Assembly (NCBI GenBank): GCA_045601805.1
Contig: JAZSAJ010000040.1
Span: 1 to 10,205, forward strand
Direction of reading: 5' to 3'
Origin: SIG607 sp045601805
Lineage (GTDB): Bacteria; Bacillota; Clostridia; Oscillospirales; Acutalibacteraceae
Length of the DNA: 10,205 nt
Below are positions 1 through 5,946 of this stretch, piece after piece; position 1 is the first letter of the stretch, and every line of letters begins with the position of its first letter. The position numbers were made by a program, and so were the translations under genes. The notes beneath the pieces are model-generated. The model ran no database searches, had not been told where the DNA came from, and saw only the letters and a list, made by a program, of their open reading frames with translations.

Positions 1-29
1 GCTTTAGATTTTACACCTTTTCCCATTTT

Positions 30-72
30 TAGAAAAAATTGAATATTTTTTAAAAATATTGTAGAAAAAATT
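30..72. repeat. Direct repeat flanking a palindrome upstream of tig
   Basis: The 11-base sequence TAGAAAAAATT occurs exactly at 30-40 and again at 62-72. Between the copies, set off by one G on each side (41 and 61), lies a perfect A/T palindrome at 42-60: AATATTTTT and AAAAATATT around a single T. The downstream copy covers the likely -35 region of the tig promoter. The arrangement could be an operator, an UP-element or a curved A-tract region. It is not a terminator, because the palindrome has no G or C. Low sequence complexity makes chance repeats more likely, so the function is open. Confidence 0.45.
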
Positions 73-90
73 ACAAATATATGTTATAGT
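62..90 (+). promoter_or_regulatory. Probable promoter of the tig-clpP-clpX operon
   Basis: An extended -10, TGTTATAGT, lies at 82-90 (hexamer TATAGT at 85-90). A weak -35, TAGAAA (62-67), sits exactly 17 bases upstream of the hexamer and is part of the direct repeat at 62-72. A start near 97 would give a leader of about 34 bases before the tig start codon. The weak -35 combined with a TG-extended -10 and A-tracts just upstream fits a vegetative promoter. No CtsR-type heptad repeat or CIRCE inverted repeat is visible here, so classical Firmicute heat-shock control of this operon is not supported by the sequence. Confidence 0.5.
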
Positions 91-130
91 ATTTGTTGAT
101 AATTTGATTATTTATGCGGAGGTATTTTTT

Positions 131-1468
131 ATGAGTTTAAAAAATGCAAAAAAAGTAGAAACTAACCGTTATGAACTTGAAATTGCCATAGATGGTGCAA
201 CTTTTAGCGCAGCGGTTAACGAAGCAATTAGAAAGGAAAGCAAAAAAATTACTTTGCCCGGTTTCCGCAAAGGTAAAGCTCCTGTTAGCATGGTTGAAAA
301 ATACTATGGCAGCGAAGCTTTCTTTGAAGAAGCTCTTAATGCGCTTTACGGCCCCTCAATTGACGAAGCCGCTAAAGAAGCAGGCATTGAAATTGTTGAT
401 GATAAAATTGATTTTGATATGGTTTCAATTAGCAAAGAAGACGGCGTTGTGTTCAAGGTAACTCTTACCGTTGTACCCGAAATTGAAATCGGTGAATACA
501 AAGGCCTTAAAACCAAAAAAGTAGCCGTTAAGGTTGCTAAAGCTGAAGTTGATGAAGCTGTTAATGCTATGGCTGAAAGAAATGCACGCGTTGTTGCTGT
601 TGAAGGCCGCGCTGCTCAAAAAGATGATATTGCTGTTATTGACTACGAAGGTTTTGTTGACGGCGTTGCTTTCCAGGGCGGTAAAGGCGAATCTTTCTCT
701 TTAACACTTGGCTCGGGTCAGTTCATTCCCGGTTTTGAAGACCAAATTGTTGGTAAAAACGCAGGTGAAGAATTTGATGTAAATGTTGAGTTCCCGGCAG
801 AATACCATGCCGAAGAATTGGCAGGCAAACCTGCTGTATTTAAAGTAAAACTTCACGAAATTAAAGCAAAAGAACTTCCTGTTATTGACGATGAATTTGC
901 AAAAGATGTAAGTGAATTTGATACATTAAAAGAACTTCGTGCAGATATTAAAGCCAAGGCACTTGAAAGAAAGAAAAAAGTTGCCGAAGAAGAAGCAGAA
1001 ACTGCACTTTTAGACCAGGTTGTTGAAACCATTAAAGGTGAAATTCCCGAAGCAATGTATGAAAACCGCGTAAAACAAAGTTTAAGCGATTTTGATTACC
1101 GTTTGCAAATGCAGGGTATGAACCTTGAAACATATTTAAAATATACCGGCGCTACTGCTGAAGAGTTTGGAAAAACTTTCCGTCCTCAAGCCGAAAAGCA
1201 GGTAAAAATGCGTTTGGCTTTGGAAAAAATTGTTAAACTTGAAAACCTTACTGCAACCGATACGGAAGTTGACGAATATTTAGAAAAAATGGCAAAAGAT
1301 TTTTCTGTTACGGTTGAAGAAGTTAAAAAGGCAATTCCTTTTGACGAAATTAAGAAAGACATTGCTGTTAATAAAGCACTTGACCTTATTAAATCTAGCG
1401 CTGTTGTTGAAGATGCCGAAGAAAAACCGGCTGCAAAAAAGACAACATCTAAAAAAACTGCTGAATAA
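131..1468 (+). CDS. tig: Trigger factor, ribosome-associated chaperone and peptidyl-prolyl isomerase
   Basis: This cytosolic chaperone binds the ribosome beside the exit tunnel and shields nascent chains. The 445-residue product has the family's three parts. The N-terminal ribosome-binding domain carries the signature GFRKGKAP at 44-51. An FKBP-type isomerase domain lies at roughly 165-245 (IDYEGFVDG, then GSGQFIPGFE). The C-terminal helical substrate-binding arms follow and end in a lysine-rich tail. The length is usual for the family (E. coli 432). I chose ATG at 131 because GCGGAGGT (116-123) lies just upstream; the frame is also open from a TTG at 104, but that start would put the ribosome binding site inside the gene. 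It is the first gene of the unit with clpP and clpX. Identification is secure. Confidence 0.97.
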   Translation: MSLKNAKKVETNRYELEIAIDGATFSAAVNEAIRKESKKITLPGFRKGKAPVSMVEKYYGSEAFFEEALNALYGPSIDEAAKEAGIEIVDDKIDFDMVSISKEDGVVFKVTLTVVPEIEIGEYKGLKTKKVAVKVAKAEVDEAVNAMAERNARVVAVEGRAAQKDDIAVIDYEGFVDGVAFQGGKGESFSLTLGSGQFIPGFEDQIVGKNAGEEFDVNVEFPAEYHAEELAGKPAVFKVKLHEIKAKELPVIDDEFAKDVSEFDTLKELRADIKAKALERKKKVAEEEAETALLDQVVETIKGEIPEAMYENRVKQSLSDFDYRLQMQGMNLETYLKYTGATAEEFGKTFRPQAEKQVKMRLALEKIVKLENLTATDTEVDEYLEKMAKDFSVTVEEVKKAIPFDEIKKDIAVNKALDLIKSSAVVEDAEEKPAAKKTTSKKTAE

Positions 1469-1523
1469 TTGATTATAAATATAACTATTTGTTCATAATC
1501 TTTCTTAAAAAGGAGGTAAAATT

Positions 1524-2117
1524 ATGGAAACAAACATGACTCCCATTCCTTATGTTATTGAACAAACAAGTAGGGGAGAGCGTTCTTACGATATTTTTTC
1601 TCGCTTACTTAACGACCGTATAGTAATGCTTAACGGCCCGGTTGATGACGCATCGGCAAGTTTGGTTGTAGCTCAGATTTTATATCTTGAAAGCCAGGAC
1701 CCCGATAAAGATATTAATTTTTATATTAACAGCCCCGGCGGTAGCGTTTCGGCAGGTCTTGCAATATACGATACAATGAAATATGTTAAATGCGATGTTT
1801 CTACAATTTGTATGGGTATGGCCGCAAGCATGGGCGCATTTCTTTTAGCCGCAGGCACAAAGGGTAAACGCTATGCACTACCTAATGCCGAAGTTATGAT
1901 TCATCAACCGTCTGGCGGTGCACAGGGTCAGGCAAGTGATATTCTTATTAATGCTAAACATATAGAGCGTACAAGGGCTAACTTAAACAGAATGTTGGCT
2001 GAAGCTACAGGCAAAAGCATTGAAGAAGTTTCGGTTGATACCGACCGCGACTATTGGATGACCGCCGAAGAAGCAAAAGAATACGGTATTGTTGATAAAG
2101 TTATTGTAAAAAGATAG
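1524..2117 (+). CDS. clpP: ATP-dependent Clp protease proteolytic subunit ClpP
   Basis: This serine peptidase assembles into a double-heptamer barrel that degrades polypeptides fed in by ClpX or ClpC. The product has 197 residues, the usual length. The catalytic triad is visible as Ser102 (GMAASMGAFLL), His127 (MIHQPSGG) and Asp176 (DTDRDYW). The spacings of 25 and 49 residues equal those of E. coli S97-H122-D171. The oxyanion-side strand INSPGGSV is at 68-75. The N-terminus (TPIPYVIEQTSRGERSYDI) is the conserved axial-loop region with a very short propeptide. Start ATG follows a strong AGGAGG (1511-1516). The 55-base gap after tig holds only weak promoter-like sequence, so co-transcription with tig is the simplest reading. 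clpX follows after 10 bases. Confidence 0.98.
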   Translation: METNMTPIPYVIEQTSRGERSYDIFSRLLNDRIVMLNGPVDDASASLVVAQILYLESQDPDKDINFYINSPGGSVSAGLAIYDTMKYVKCDVSTICMGMAASMGAFLLAAGTKGKRYALPNAEVMIHQPSGGAQGQASDILINAKHIERTRANLNRMLAEATGKSIEEVSVDTDRDYWMTAEEAKEYGIVDKVIVKR

Positions 2118-2127
2118 AGGTTGTTAA

Positions 2128-3357
2128 ATGTCTCAAAAATCAAACGGTAATAATTCTATTTCCTGTTCTTTTTGCGGAAAAAGCCAAAACGAAGTTACTC
2201 GTTTAATTGAAGGCCCAGGCGTGTATATTTGTGATAACTGCATTAGTTTTTGCAATTCTTTGCTTTTTGATGAACCTGTTCCAAAACAACGCAAACAAAA
2301 AAAAGAAAAAGAATTTATTTTGCCAAAACCGCTTGAAATTAAGCAAAAACTTGATGAATATGTAATTGGTCAAGATGAAGCAAAAATTACTCTTTCGGTT
2401 GCGGTATATAACCATTATAAGCGTGTTTATAAGAAAGCCGAAAACGATGTTGAACTTGCAAAAAGCAATGTTTTAATGTTGGGCCCAACAGGTGTTGGCA
2501 AAACTTTACTTGCTCAAACACTTGCAAAATCACTTGATGTTCCTATTGCCATTACCGACGCTACCACACTTACCGAAGCAGGTTATGTTGGTGAAGATGT
2601 TGAAAACATTCTTTTGCGCTTAATTCAAGCGGCTGATTACGATGTTGAAAAGGCACAGCGCGGCATTATTTACATTGATGAAATAGATAAAATTGCGCGT
2701 AAATCTGAAAACACTTCAATAACCCGTGATGTTAGCGGCGAGGGTGTTCAACAGGCACTTTTAAAAATTTTAGAAGGTACTGTTGCCAATGTTCCTCCAC
2801 AGGGCGGCAGAAAGCATCCGCAACAAGAATTCATTCAGGTTGACACAACTAACATTTTGTTTATTTGCGCAGGTGCTTTTGACGGAATAGATAAGGTTAT
2901 TGAACGCAGAATTGGCGGCAGTAGTCTTGGCTTTGGCGCTGAAATCCGTTCTTCCAAATCGCTCGCGGCACAAGAACTTTGCCGGCTGGTTTCACATCAA
3001 GATTTAGTTAAGTTTGGTTTAATACCCGAACTTGTTGGCCGTCTTCCTGTAGTAACTGCCCTAAAGGGAATGGATAAAGAAACCCTTATTAAAATTATGA
3101 AAGAACCGAAAAATTCGGTTATTAAACAATACGAAGCATTGTTTAAACTTGATGGTATTGAACTTGTTTTTGAAGAAGAAGCACTTCAAAGAATTGCAGA
3201 ACTTACAGTTGAAAGAAAAACAGGTGCAAGGGGTCTTCGTTCTATTATGGAATCCACTCTTCAAAAATTAATGTTTGAAGCACCATCAAATGAAAAAATC
3301 AAAAAAATCACTATAACTGCCAATACCGTTAACGGCGGTGAAGCAGTTATAGAGTGA
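2128..3357 (+). CDS. clpX: ATP-dependent Clp protease ATP-binding subunit ClpX
   Basis: ClpX is a hexameric AAA+ unfoldase that recognises tagged substrates and threads them into ClpP. The 409-residue product starts with a zinc-binding dimerisation domain, Cys13, Cys16, Cys35 and Cys38 (C-x2-C-x18-C-x2-C). A lysine-rich linker (about 53-62) follows, then the AAA+ core: Walker A GPTGVGKT 119-126, pore-1 loop GYVGE 152-156, Walker B IIYIDEID 180-187, pore-2 loop RKH 228-230, arginine finger in PELVGRLP (Arg305) and sensor-2 GARGLR 366-371. The ClpP-docking loop is LGF at 267-269, where E. coli has IGF. Its AGAGG ribosome binding site (2116-2120) overlaps the clpP stop codon, which suggests coupled translation and stoichiometric output. 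Confidence 0.98.
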   Translation: MSQKSNGNNSISCSFCGKSQNEVTRLIEGPGVYICDNCISFCNSLLFDEPVPKQRKQKKEKEFILPKPLEIKQKLDEYVIGQDEAKITLSVAVYNHYKRVYKKAENDVELAKSNVLMLGPTGVGKTLLAQTLAKSLDVPIAITDATTLTEAGYVGEDVENILLRLIQAADYDVEKAQRGIIYIDEIDKIARKSENTSITRDVSGEGVQQALLKILEGTVANVPPQGGRKHPQQEFIQVDTTNILFICAGAFDGIDKVIERRIGGSSLGFGAEIRSSKSLAAQELCRLVSHQDLVKFGLIPELVGRLPVVTALKGMDKETLIKIMKEPKNSVIKQYEALFKLDGIELVFEEEALQRIAELTVERKTGARGLRSIMESTLQKLMFEAPSNEKIKKITITANTVNGGEAVIE

Positions 3358-3372
3358 GTTGGAGGTATAATT

Positions 3373-4395
3373 ATGAAAAAAATTGTAACATTTGGCGAAA
3401 TTATGTTGCGTTTGGCACCAAACGGCTATTTAAGGTTTGTTCAGTCTAATCAACTTGAAGCAACCTATGGCGGCGGCGAAGCAAATGTGGCTGTTTCCCT
3501 TGCAAATTATGGCATGGATGCTGCTTTTGTAACCAAACTTCCTGCTCACGAAATCGGTCAAGCAGCTATTAACTCACTTCGTCAGTTTGGCGTAGACACT
3601 ACCAAAATTGTTCGCGGCGGTAACCGTGTTGGTATTTATTACTGCGAAAAAGGGGCTTCTCAGCGCCCTTCAAAAGTTATTTACGACCGCGCTGCTTCTT
3701 CAATTTCAGAAGCAACAACTGCCGATTTTAACTGGTCTGAAATTTTTGAAGGTGTTGATTGGTTCCATTTTACCGGTATTACACCCGCTTTGGGCGATAA
3801 TGTAACGGCTATTTGTAAAGAAGCCGTTCAAGAAGCAAAAAAACGCAATATTACAGTTTCTTGTGACTTAAACTACCGCAAAAAACTTTGGACACGCGAA
3901 AAAGCCGGTCAGGTTATGGGCGAACTTATGCCTTTTGTTGATGTTTGTATTGCAAACGAAGAAGACGCAGCAGATGTTTTTGGAATTAAAGCATCTAACA
4001 CCGATGTAACAACAGGTAAAGTTAACCACGAAGGTTATAAAGATGTTGCTAAACAGCTTACCGACCGTTTTGGCTTTAAAGCAGTTGCAATTACACTTCG
4101 TTCTTCTATTTCGGCAAACGATAACGATTGGGCTGCAATGCTTTATAAAGACGGCGAATACTATTTCAGCAAACAATATCATATGCATATTGTTGACCGC
4201 GTTGGCGGTGGCGATAGCTTTGGCGGCGGCTTAATTTATTCGTTGCTTTCCGGCAAAGAAAATCAAGATGCTATTGAATTTGCAGTTGCAGCAAGTTGTC
4301 TTAAACATTCAATTGAAGGCGATGCTAATATGGTTAGCGTTGCTGAAGTTGAAACTCTTGCTAAAGGCGATGGCTCGGGCCGAGTTCAACGATAA
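3373..4395 (+). CDS. PfkB-family carbohydrate kinase, probably 2-keto-3-deoxygluconate kinase
   Basis: This is a ribokinase/PfkB-fold sugar kinase of 340 residues. It begins with the usual strand MKKIVTFGEIMLRLAP and a substrate-binding GGGEANVA (33-40). It ends with the PfkB C-terminal signature DRVGGGDSFGGG (275-286), where Asp281 is the expected catalytic base and the preceding glycines form the anion hole. Tyr89/Tyr90 and the YDRAASS stretch (104-110, Arg106) resemble the substrate pocket of KDG kinases, so phosphorylation of 2-keto-3-deoxygluconate to KDPG is the best guess. Fructose or another ketose remains possible. GGAGG (3361-3365) gives a strong start 15 bases after clpX, so it should be the last gene of the Clp operon, followed by a hairpin. 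No KDPG aldolase or sugar transporter is nearby to confirm the substrate. Confidence 0.8.
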   Translation: MKKIVTFGEIMLRLAPNGYLRFVQSNQLEATYGGGEANVAVSLANYGMDAAFVTKLPAHEIGQAAINSLRQFGVDTTKIVRGGNRVGIYYCEKGASQRPSKVIYDRAASSISEATTADFNWSEIFEGVDWFHFTGITPALGDNVTAICKEAVQEAKKRNITVSCDLNYRKKLWTREKAGQVMGELMPFVDVCIANEEDAADVFGIKASNTDVTTGKVNHEGYKDVAKQLTDRFGFKAVAITLRSSISANDNDWAAMLYKDGEYYFSKQYHMHIVDRVGGGDSFGGGLIYSLLSGKENQDAIEFAVAASCLKHSIEGDANMVSVAEVETLAKGDGSGRVQR

Positions 4396-4400
4396 AATTT

Positions 4401-4427
4401 TAAAAGGTCTGCTTGGCAGACCTTTTA
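4401..4427 (+). terminator. Hairpin terminator after the sugar kinase
   Basis: A perfect 12-bp stem (TAAAAGGTCTGC at 4401-4412 pairing with 4416-4427) closes on a 3-base loop, TTG. The 3' arm ends in TTTTA, so the U-tract is partly inside the stem and the following bases (CTATT) are a weak continuation. It begins 5 bases after the kinase stop codon and ends 8 bases before the next gene's ribosome binding site. Expected to be an intrinsic terminator of the tig-clp-kinase unit, probably with some read-through into the PHP gene, for which I see no clear promoter. Confidence 0.75.
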
Positions 4428-4446
4428 CTATTAAAAAGGAGTTTTT

Positions 4447-5247
4447 ATGAGATACTCTAATATACATACACACACAACTTTTTCCGATGGCGCAAAATCT
4501 CCAAAAGAAAATATAGAAACCGCAATTAGTAAAAATATGTTGTCTTTAGGCATTTCTGACCATAGTTACACATATTGCGATACAAGTTATTGTATTAAAA
4601 AAGACGCGTATGGCGATTATTTTAAAACAATAAATGAATTAAAAAAAGAATATGCAGAAAAAATTGATGTTTTGCTTGGGTTGGAACTTGACTATTTTTC
4701 AAAGGTTAATAAAGAAAATTTTGATTATATAATTAGCAGTGTGCATTACATTGTTAAAGACGGTTTTTGCTATCCAATTGACCATAGTAAAAAACAACAA
4801 CTTAATTGTATTCACGATGCTTTTGGCGGAAACAGTTTAGATATGGTTAAAGAATACTTTGATTTGGTTGTAAAAAATGTAACTGCAAATAAACCCGATT
4901 GCGTTGGGCATTTTGATGTTATTTCTAAATTTTCGGTTTTTAATGAAGACGATGAAAAATATCAAACTATTTGCAAAGAGGCGCTAACAGAAACGCTTAA
5001 ACACTGTAAATATATTGAAGTTAATACCGGCGCAATTGCGCGTAAGGTAAAAGAAATTCCGTATCCTGCGGTTTTCCTTTTAAAAGAAATTTTAAAACAA
5101 AAAGGCGAAGTTGTTTTAAGCAGTGACTGCCATAACCCAATAAACTTAACCTTTGATTTTGATAATACGGTAGAACTTCTTAAAAATGTTGGCTTTGACC
5201 ACATTTCATATCTTACTTCGGTAGGTTATAAAACACAAAACATATAA
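4447..5247 (+). CDS. PHP-domain phosphoesterase, histidinol-phosphatase (HisK/HisJ) family
   Basis: A 266-residue polymerase-and-histidinol-phosphatase (PHP) metal hydrolase. Likely metal ligands of the family are all present: His7 and His9 (HTHTTFSDG, with Asp14), His39 (SDH), Glu80 (GLELDY), His100 (SVHY), His155 (GHFD) and Asp227/His229 (SSDCH). The best functional guess is dephosphorylation of L-histidinol phosphate to histidinol, the penultimate step of histidine synthesis. PHP phosphatases vary in substrate, though, and no other his gene is in view, so I leave the symbol blank. AAGGAG at 4436-4441 sets the ATG start. The gene lies between two hairpins and the space before it has no convincing promoter, so it may depend on read-through from the kinase gene. 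It converges with the minus-strand gene downstream. Confidence 0.82.
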   Translation: MRYSNIHTHTTFSDGAKSPKENIETAISKNMLSLGISDHSYTYCDTSYCIKKDAYGDYFKTINELKKEYAEKIDVLLGLELDYFSKVNKENFDYIISSVHYIVKDGFCYPIDHSKKQQLNCIHDAFGGNSLDMVKEYFDLVVKNVTANKPDCVGHFDVISKFSVFNEDDEKYQTICKEALTETLKHCKYIEVNTGAIARKVKEIPYPAVFLLKEILKQKGEVVLSSDCHNPINLTFDFDNTVELLKNVGFDHISYLTSVGYKTQNI

Positions 5248-5283
5248 AATAAAACGGTTGCTTTGGCAACCGTTTTATTTTAT
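5244..5283. terminator. Bidirectional terminator hairpin containing two stop codons
   Basis: An 18-bp perfect stem (5244-5261 pairing with 5266-5283) closes on the loop TTTG. Its core is ACGGTTGC/GCAACCGT, flanked by A-rich and T-rich arms, so it reads as an A-tract, GC stem and U-tract on both strands. The stop codon of the plus-strand PHP gene (TAA, 5245-5247) and that of the minus-strand gene (TAA, read from 5277-5275) both lie within the stem. It should end transcription of both convergent genes and limit antisense RNA. Confidence 0.88.
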
Positions 5284-5790
5284 TACTTTATTAAATTCAT
5301 TTATTGCATTTATGCTTTTTTCTTTATTTGCATCAATAATGCTTTTTGCAGAAGTTAAACATTCAGAAACACTTTCAACTTCGTTAGAATAAATTTGTGC
5401 GGTTTGGTTAACTTGCTCTTGAAGTTTAACAAGTGCAGCTTGTACTTCGCTTAATGTGTTAATATTCATATCAACCTGTTCTTGCATTGCATCACAGTTT
5501 TCTTTTGTGCTATCAATAATAATCTTAGAACTTGTTTTTGTTGTTAAGTAAACACGGGCAACATCTTCGCAAAGTTTGTTAAGCTCTTCGTATTTTTCTT
5601 CAAAAAATGCAAGTTTTTCGCCCAAAACGGCGTTTGTTTTTGCAAGAAGTTCGTTTTTCCTTTTTTCTTCACTTAAAAGGGAGTTAAGTTCTTGCTCAGT
5701 ATTTTTGGCAGTAAGTGAAAGTTCTTTAATATATTCAATTACATCATTTTGGTTAAAACCAATAAGACTTTTTCTGAATTTTGCTGTCAT
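5275..5790 (-). CDS. Small DivIVA-like coiled-coil protein
   Basis: A 171-residue protein whose N-terminus (FRKSLIGFNQNDVIEYIKEL, residues 5-24) matches the membrane-targeting pattern of DivIVA/GpsB proteins: basic and aromatic residues, then G-(F/Y)-N/D-x-x-x-V-x-x-(F/Y)-(I/L). From about residue 25 to 75 it is a charged heptad-like coiled coil (TEQELNSLLSEEKRKNELL and onward). The rest (about 90-171) is also helical, rich in Gln, Asn and Ser with few prolines. No transmembrane segment or signal peptide is visible. By family analogy it may sit at curved membrane or the septum as a scaffold; the specific role is unknown. The start is supported by AAAGGA (5806-5801 on the minus strand), 10 bases before ATG. 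It has its own promoter and is the only minus-strand gene here. Confidence 0.75.
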   Translation of the reverse strand: MTAKFRKSLIGFNQNDVIEYIKELSLTAKNTEQELNSLLSEEKRKNELLAKTNAVLGEKLAFFEEKYEELNKLCEDVARVYLTTKTSSKIIIDSTKENCDAMQEQVDMNINTLSEVQAALVKLQEQVNQTAQIYSNEVESVSECLTSAKSIIDANKEKSINAINEFNKVIK

Positions 5791-5820
5791 TTTAAAAAAT
5801 TCCTTTAAACATTTTTTTAC

Positions 5821-5849
5821 ATTATAACATTTATAACATTATTTTACAA
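5821..5849 (-). promoter_or_regulatory. Promoter of the DivIVA-like gene
   Basis: Read on the minus strand, a -35 TTGTAA (5849-5844) is followed after exactly 17 bases by the consensus -10 TATAAT (5826-5821). The -10 is preceded by TG in the extended form TGTTATAAT (5829-5821). A transcription start near 5814 would give a leader of about 24 bases before the ATG at 5790. The match to a vegetative promoter is strong. Confidence 0.75.
5822..5840. repeat. Two-copy 9-base tandem repeat over the minus-strand promoter
   Basis: TTATAACATT occurs at 5822-5831 and again at 5831-5840, sharing one T, a period of 9 bases. On the minus strand each copy contains TGTTATAA, so the -10 is effectively duplicated: TGTTATAAT at 5829-5821 and TGTTATAAA at 5838-5830. 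This could be an alternative -10, a regulator site, or a small duplication. Confidence 0.6.
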
Positions 5850-5873
5850 GAAATATATTTATAATACATCTTT

Positions 5874-5909
5874 TGCATAAAACTATGCTTGAAAAATGCA
5901 TAAAAATGC
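5874..5909. repeat. Helically phased ATGC/GCAT motifs at the nusB promoter
   Basis: GCAT at 5875 and ATGC at 5885, 5896 and 5906 recur at intervals of 10, 11 and 10 bases. The first two form the inverted repeat GCATA-AAAC-TATGC (5875-5888), which abuts the -35 hexamer of the nusB promoter. The nine-base word TGCATAAAA also appears twice, at 5874-5882 and 5897-5905. The position and spacing would suit a protein binding one face of the DNA, but no known operator consensus is recognised. Confidence 0.4.
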
Positions 5910-5917
5910 GTTACAAT
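5889..5917 (+). promoter_or_regulatory. Promoter of the nusB-xseA-xseB-ispA-dxs operon
   Basis: A -35 TTGAAA (5889-5894) and a -10 TACAAT (5912-5917) are separated by the ideal 17 bases, each one mismatch from consensus. Transcription would start near 5924, about 23 bases before the nusB GTG. The promoter position rules out the longer nusB reading from ATG 5896, which would lie upstream of the transcript start. Confidence 0.75.
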
Positions 5918-5934
5918 GTATATTAGGAAAATAT

Positions 5935-5942
5935 GAGGTGAT
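5935..5942 (+). promoter_or_regulatory. Ribosome binding site that fixes the nusB start
   Basis: GAGGTGAT at 5935-5942 is an 8-base match to the complement of the 16S rRNA 3' end. It lies 4 bases before GTG 5947. A TTG directly upstream (5944) is in frame and slightly less well placed. This site decides the start in favour of GTG. Confidence 0.8.
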
Positions 5943-5946
5943 TTTG

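Noticed and set aside
104..130. Upstream TTG start that would lengthen trigger factor by 9 residues
   Set aside because: The strong GCGGAGGT site lies between this TTG and ATG 131, and the extra residues do not belong to the conserved trigger factor N-terminus.
1..130. CtsR heptad or CIRCE heat-shock operator before the Clp operon
   Set aside because: No GGTCAAA-type tandem heptads and no TTAGCACTC inverted repeat are present.
1469..1523. Separate clpP promoter (TTGATT at 1469, CATAAT at 1494) and the GATTAT/ATAATC inverted repeat
   Set aside because: The spacing of 19 bases is poor, the -10 is weak, and the 6-base arms are A/T-rich and far apart, so chance is the simpler explanation.
2282..2311. 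A-rich tract in the ClpX linker as a frameshift site
   Set aside because: The longest A run is about 8 and the encoded lysine-rich linker is normal for ClpX, so there is no positive sign of recoding.
3868..4188. 106-codon open frame on the minus strand
   Set aside because: It is antisense to the sugar kinase, cysteine-rich low-quality sequence with no recognisable motif, and a clear shadow of the real gene.
4195..4230. GGGD instead of GAGD in the sugar kinase as an inactivating change
   Set aside because: The catalytic Asp281 is intact and a glycine at the middle position keeps the anion-hole geometry, so the enzyme is expected to be active.
5576..5827. 83-codon open frame on the plus strand opposite the DivIVA-like gene
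   Set aside because: It is Ser/Phe-rich, the typical complement of a Lys/Glu-rich coiled coil, and it runs across the minus-strand promoter.
5896..5946. ATG start for a longer NusB
   Set aside because: It overlaps the nusB promoter spacer and -10 and lacks a ribosome binding site. The conserved N-terminus begins at GTG 5947.
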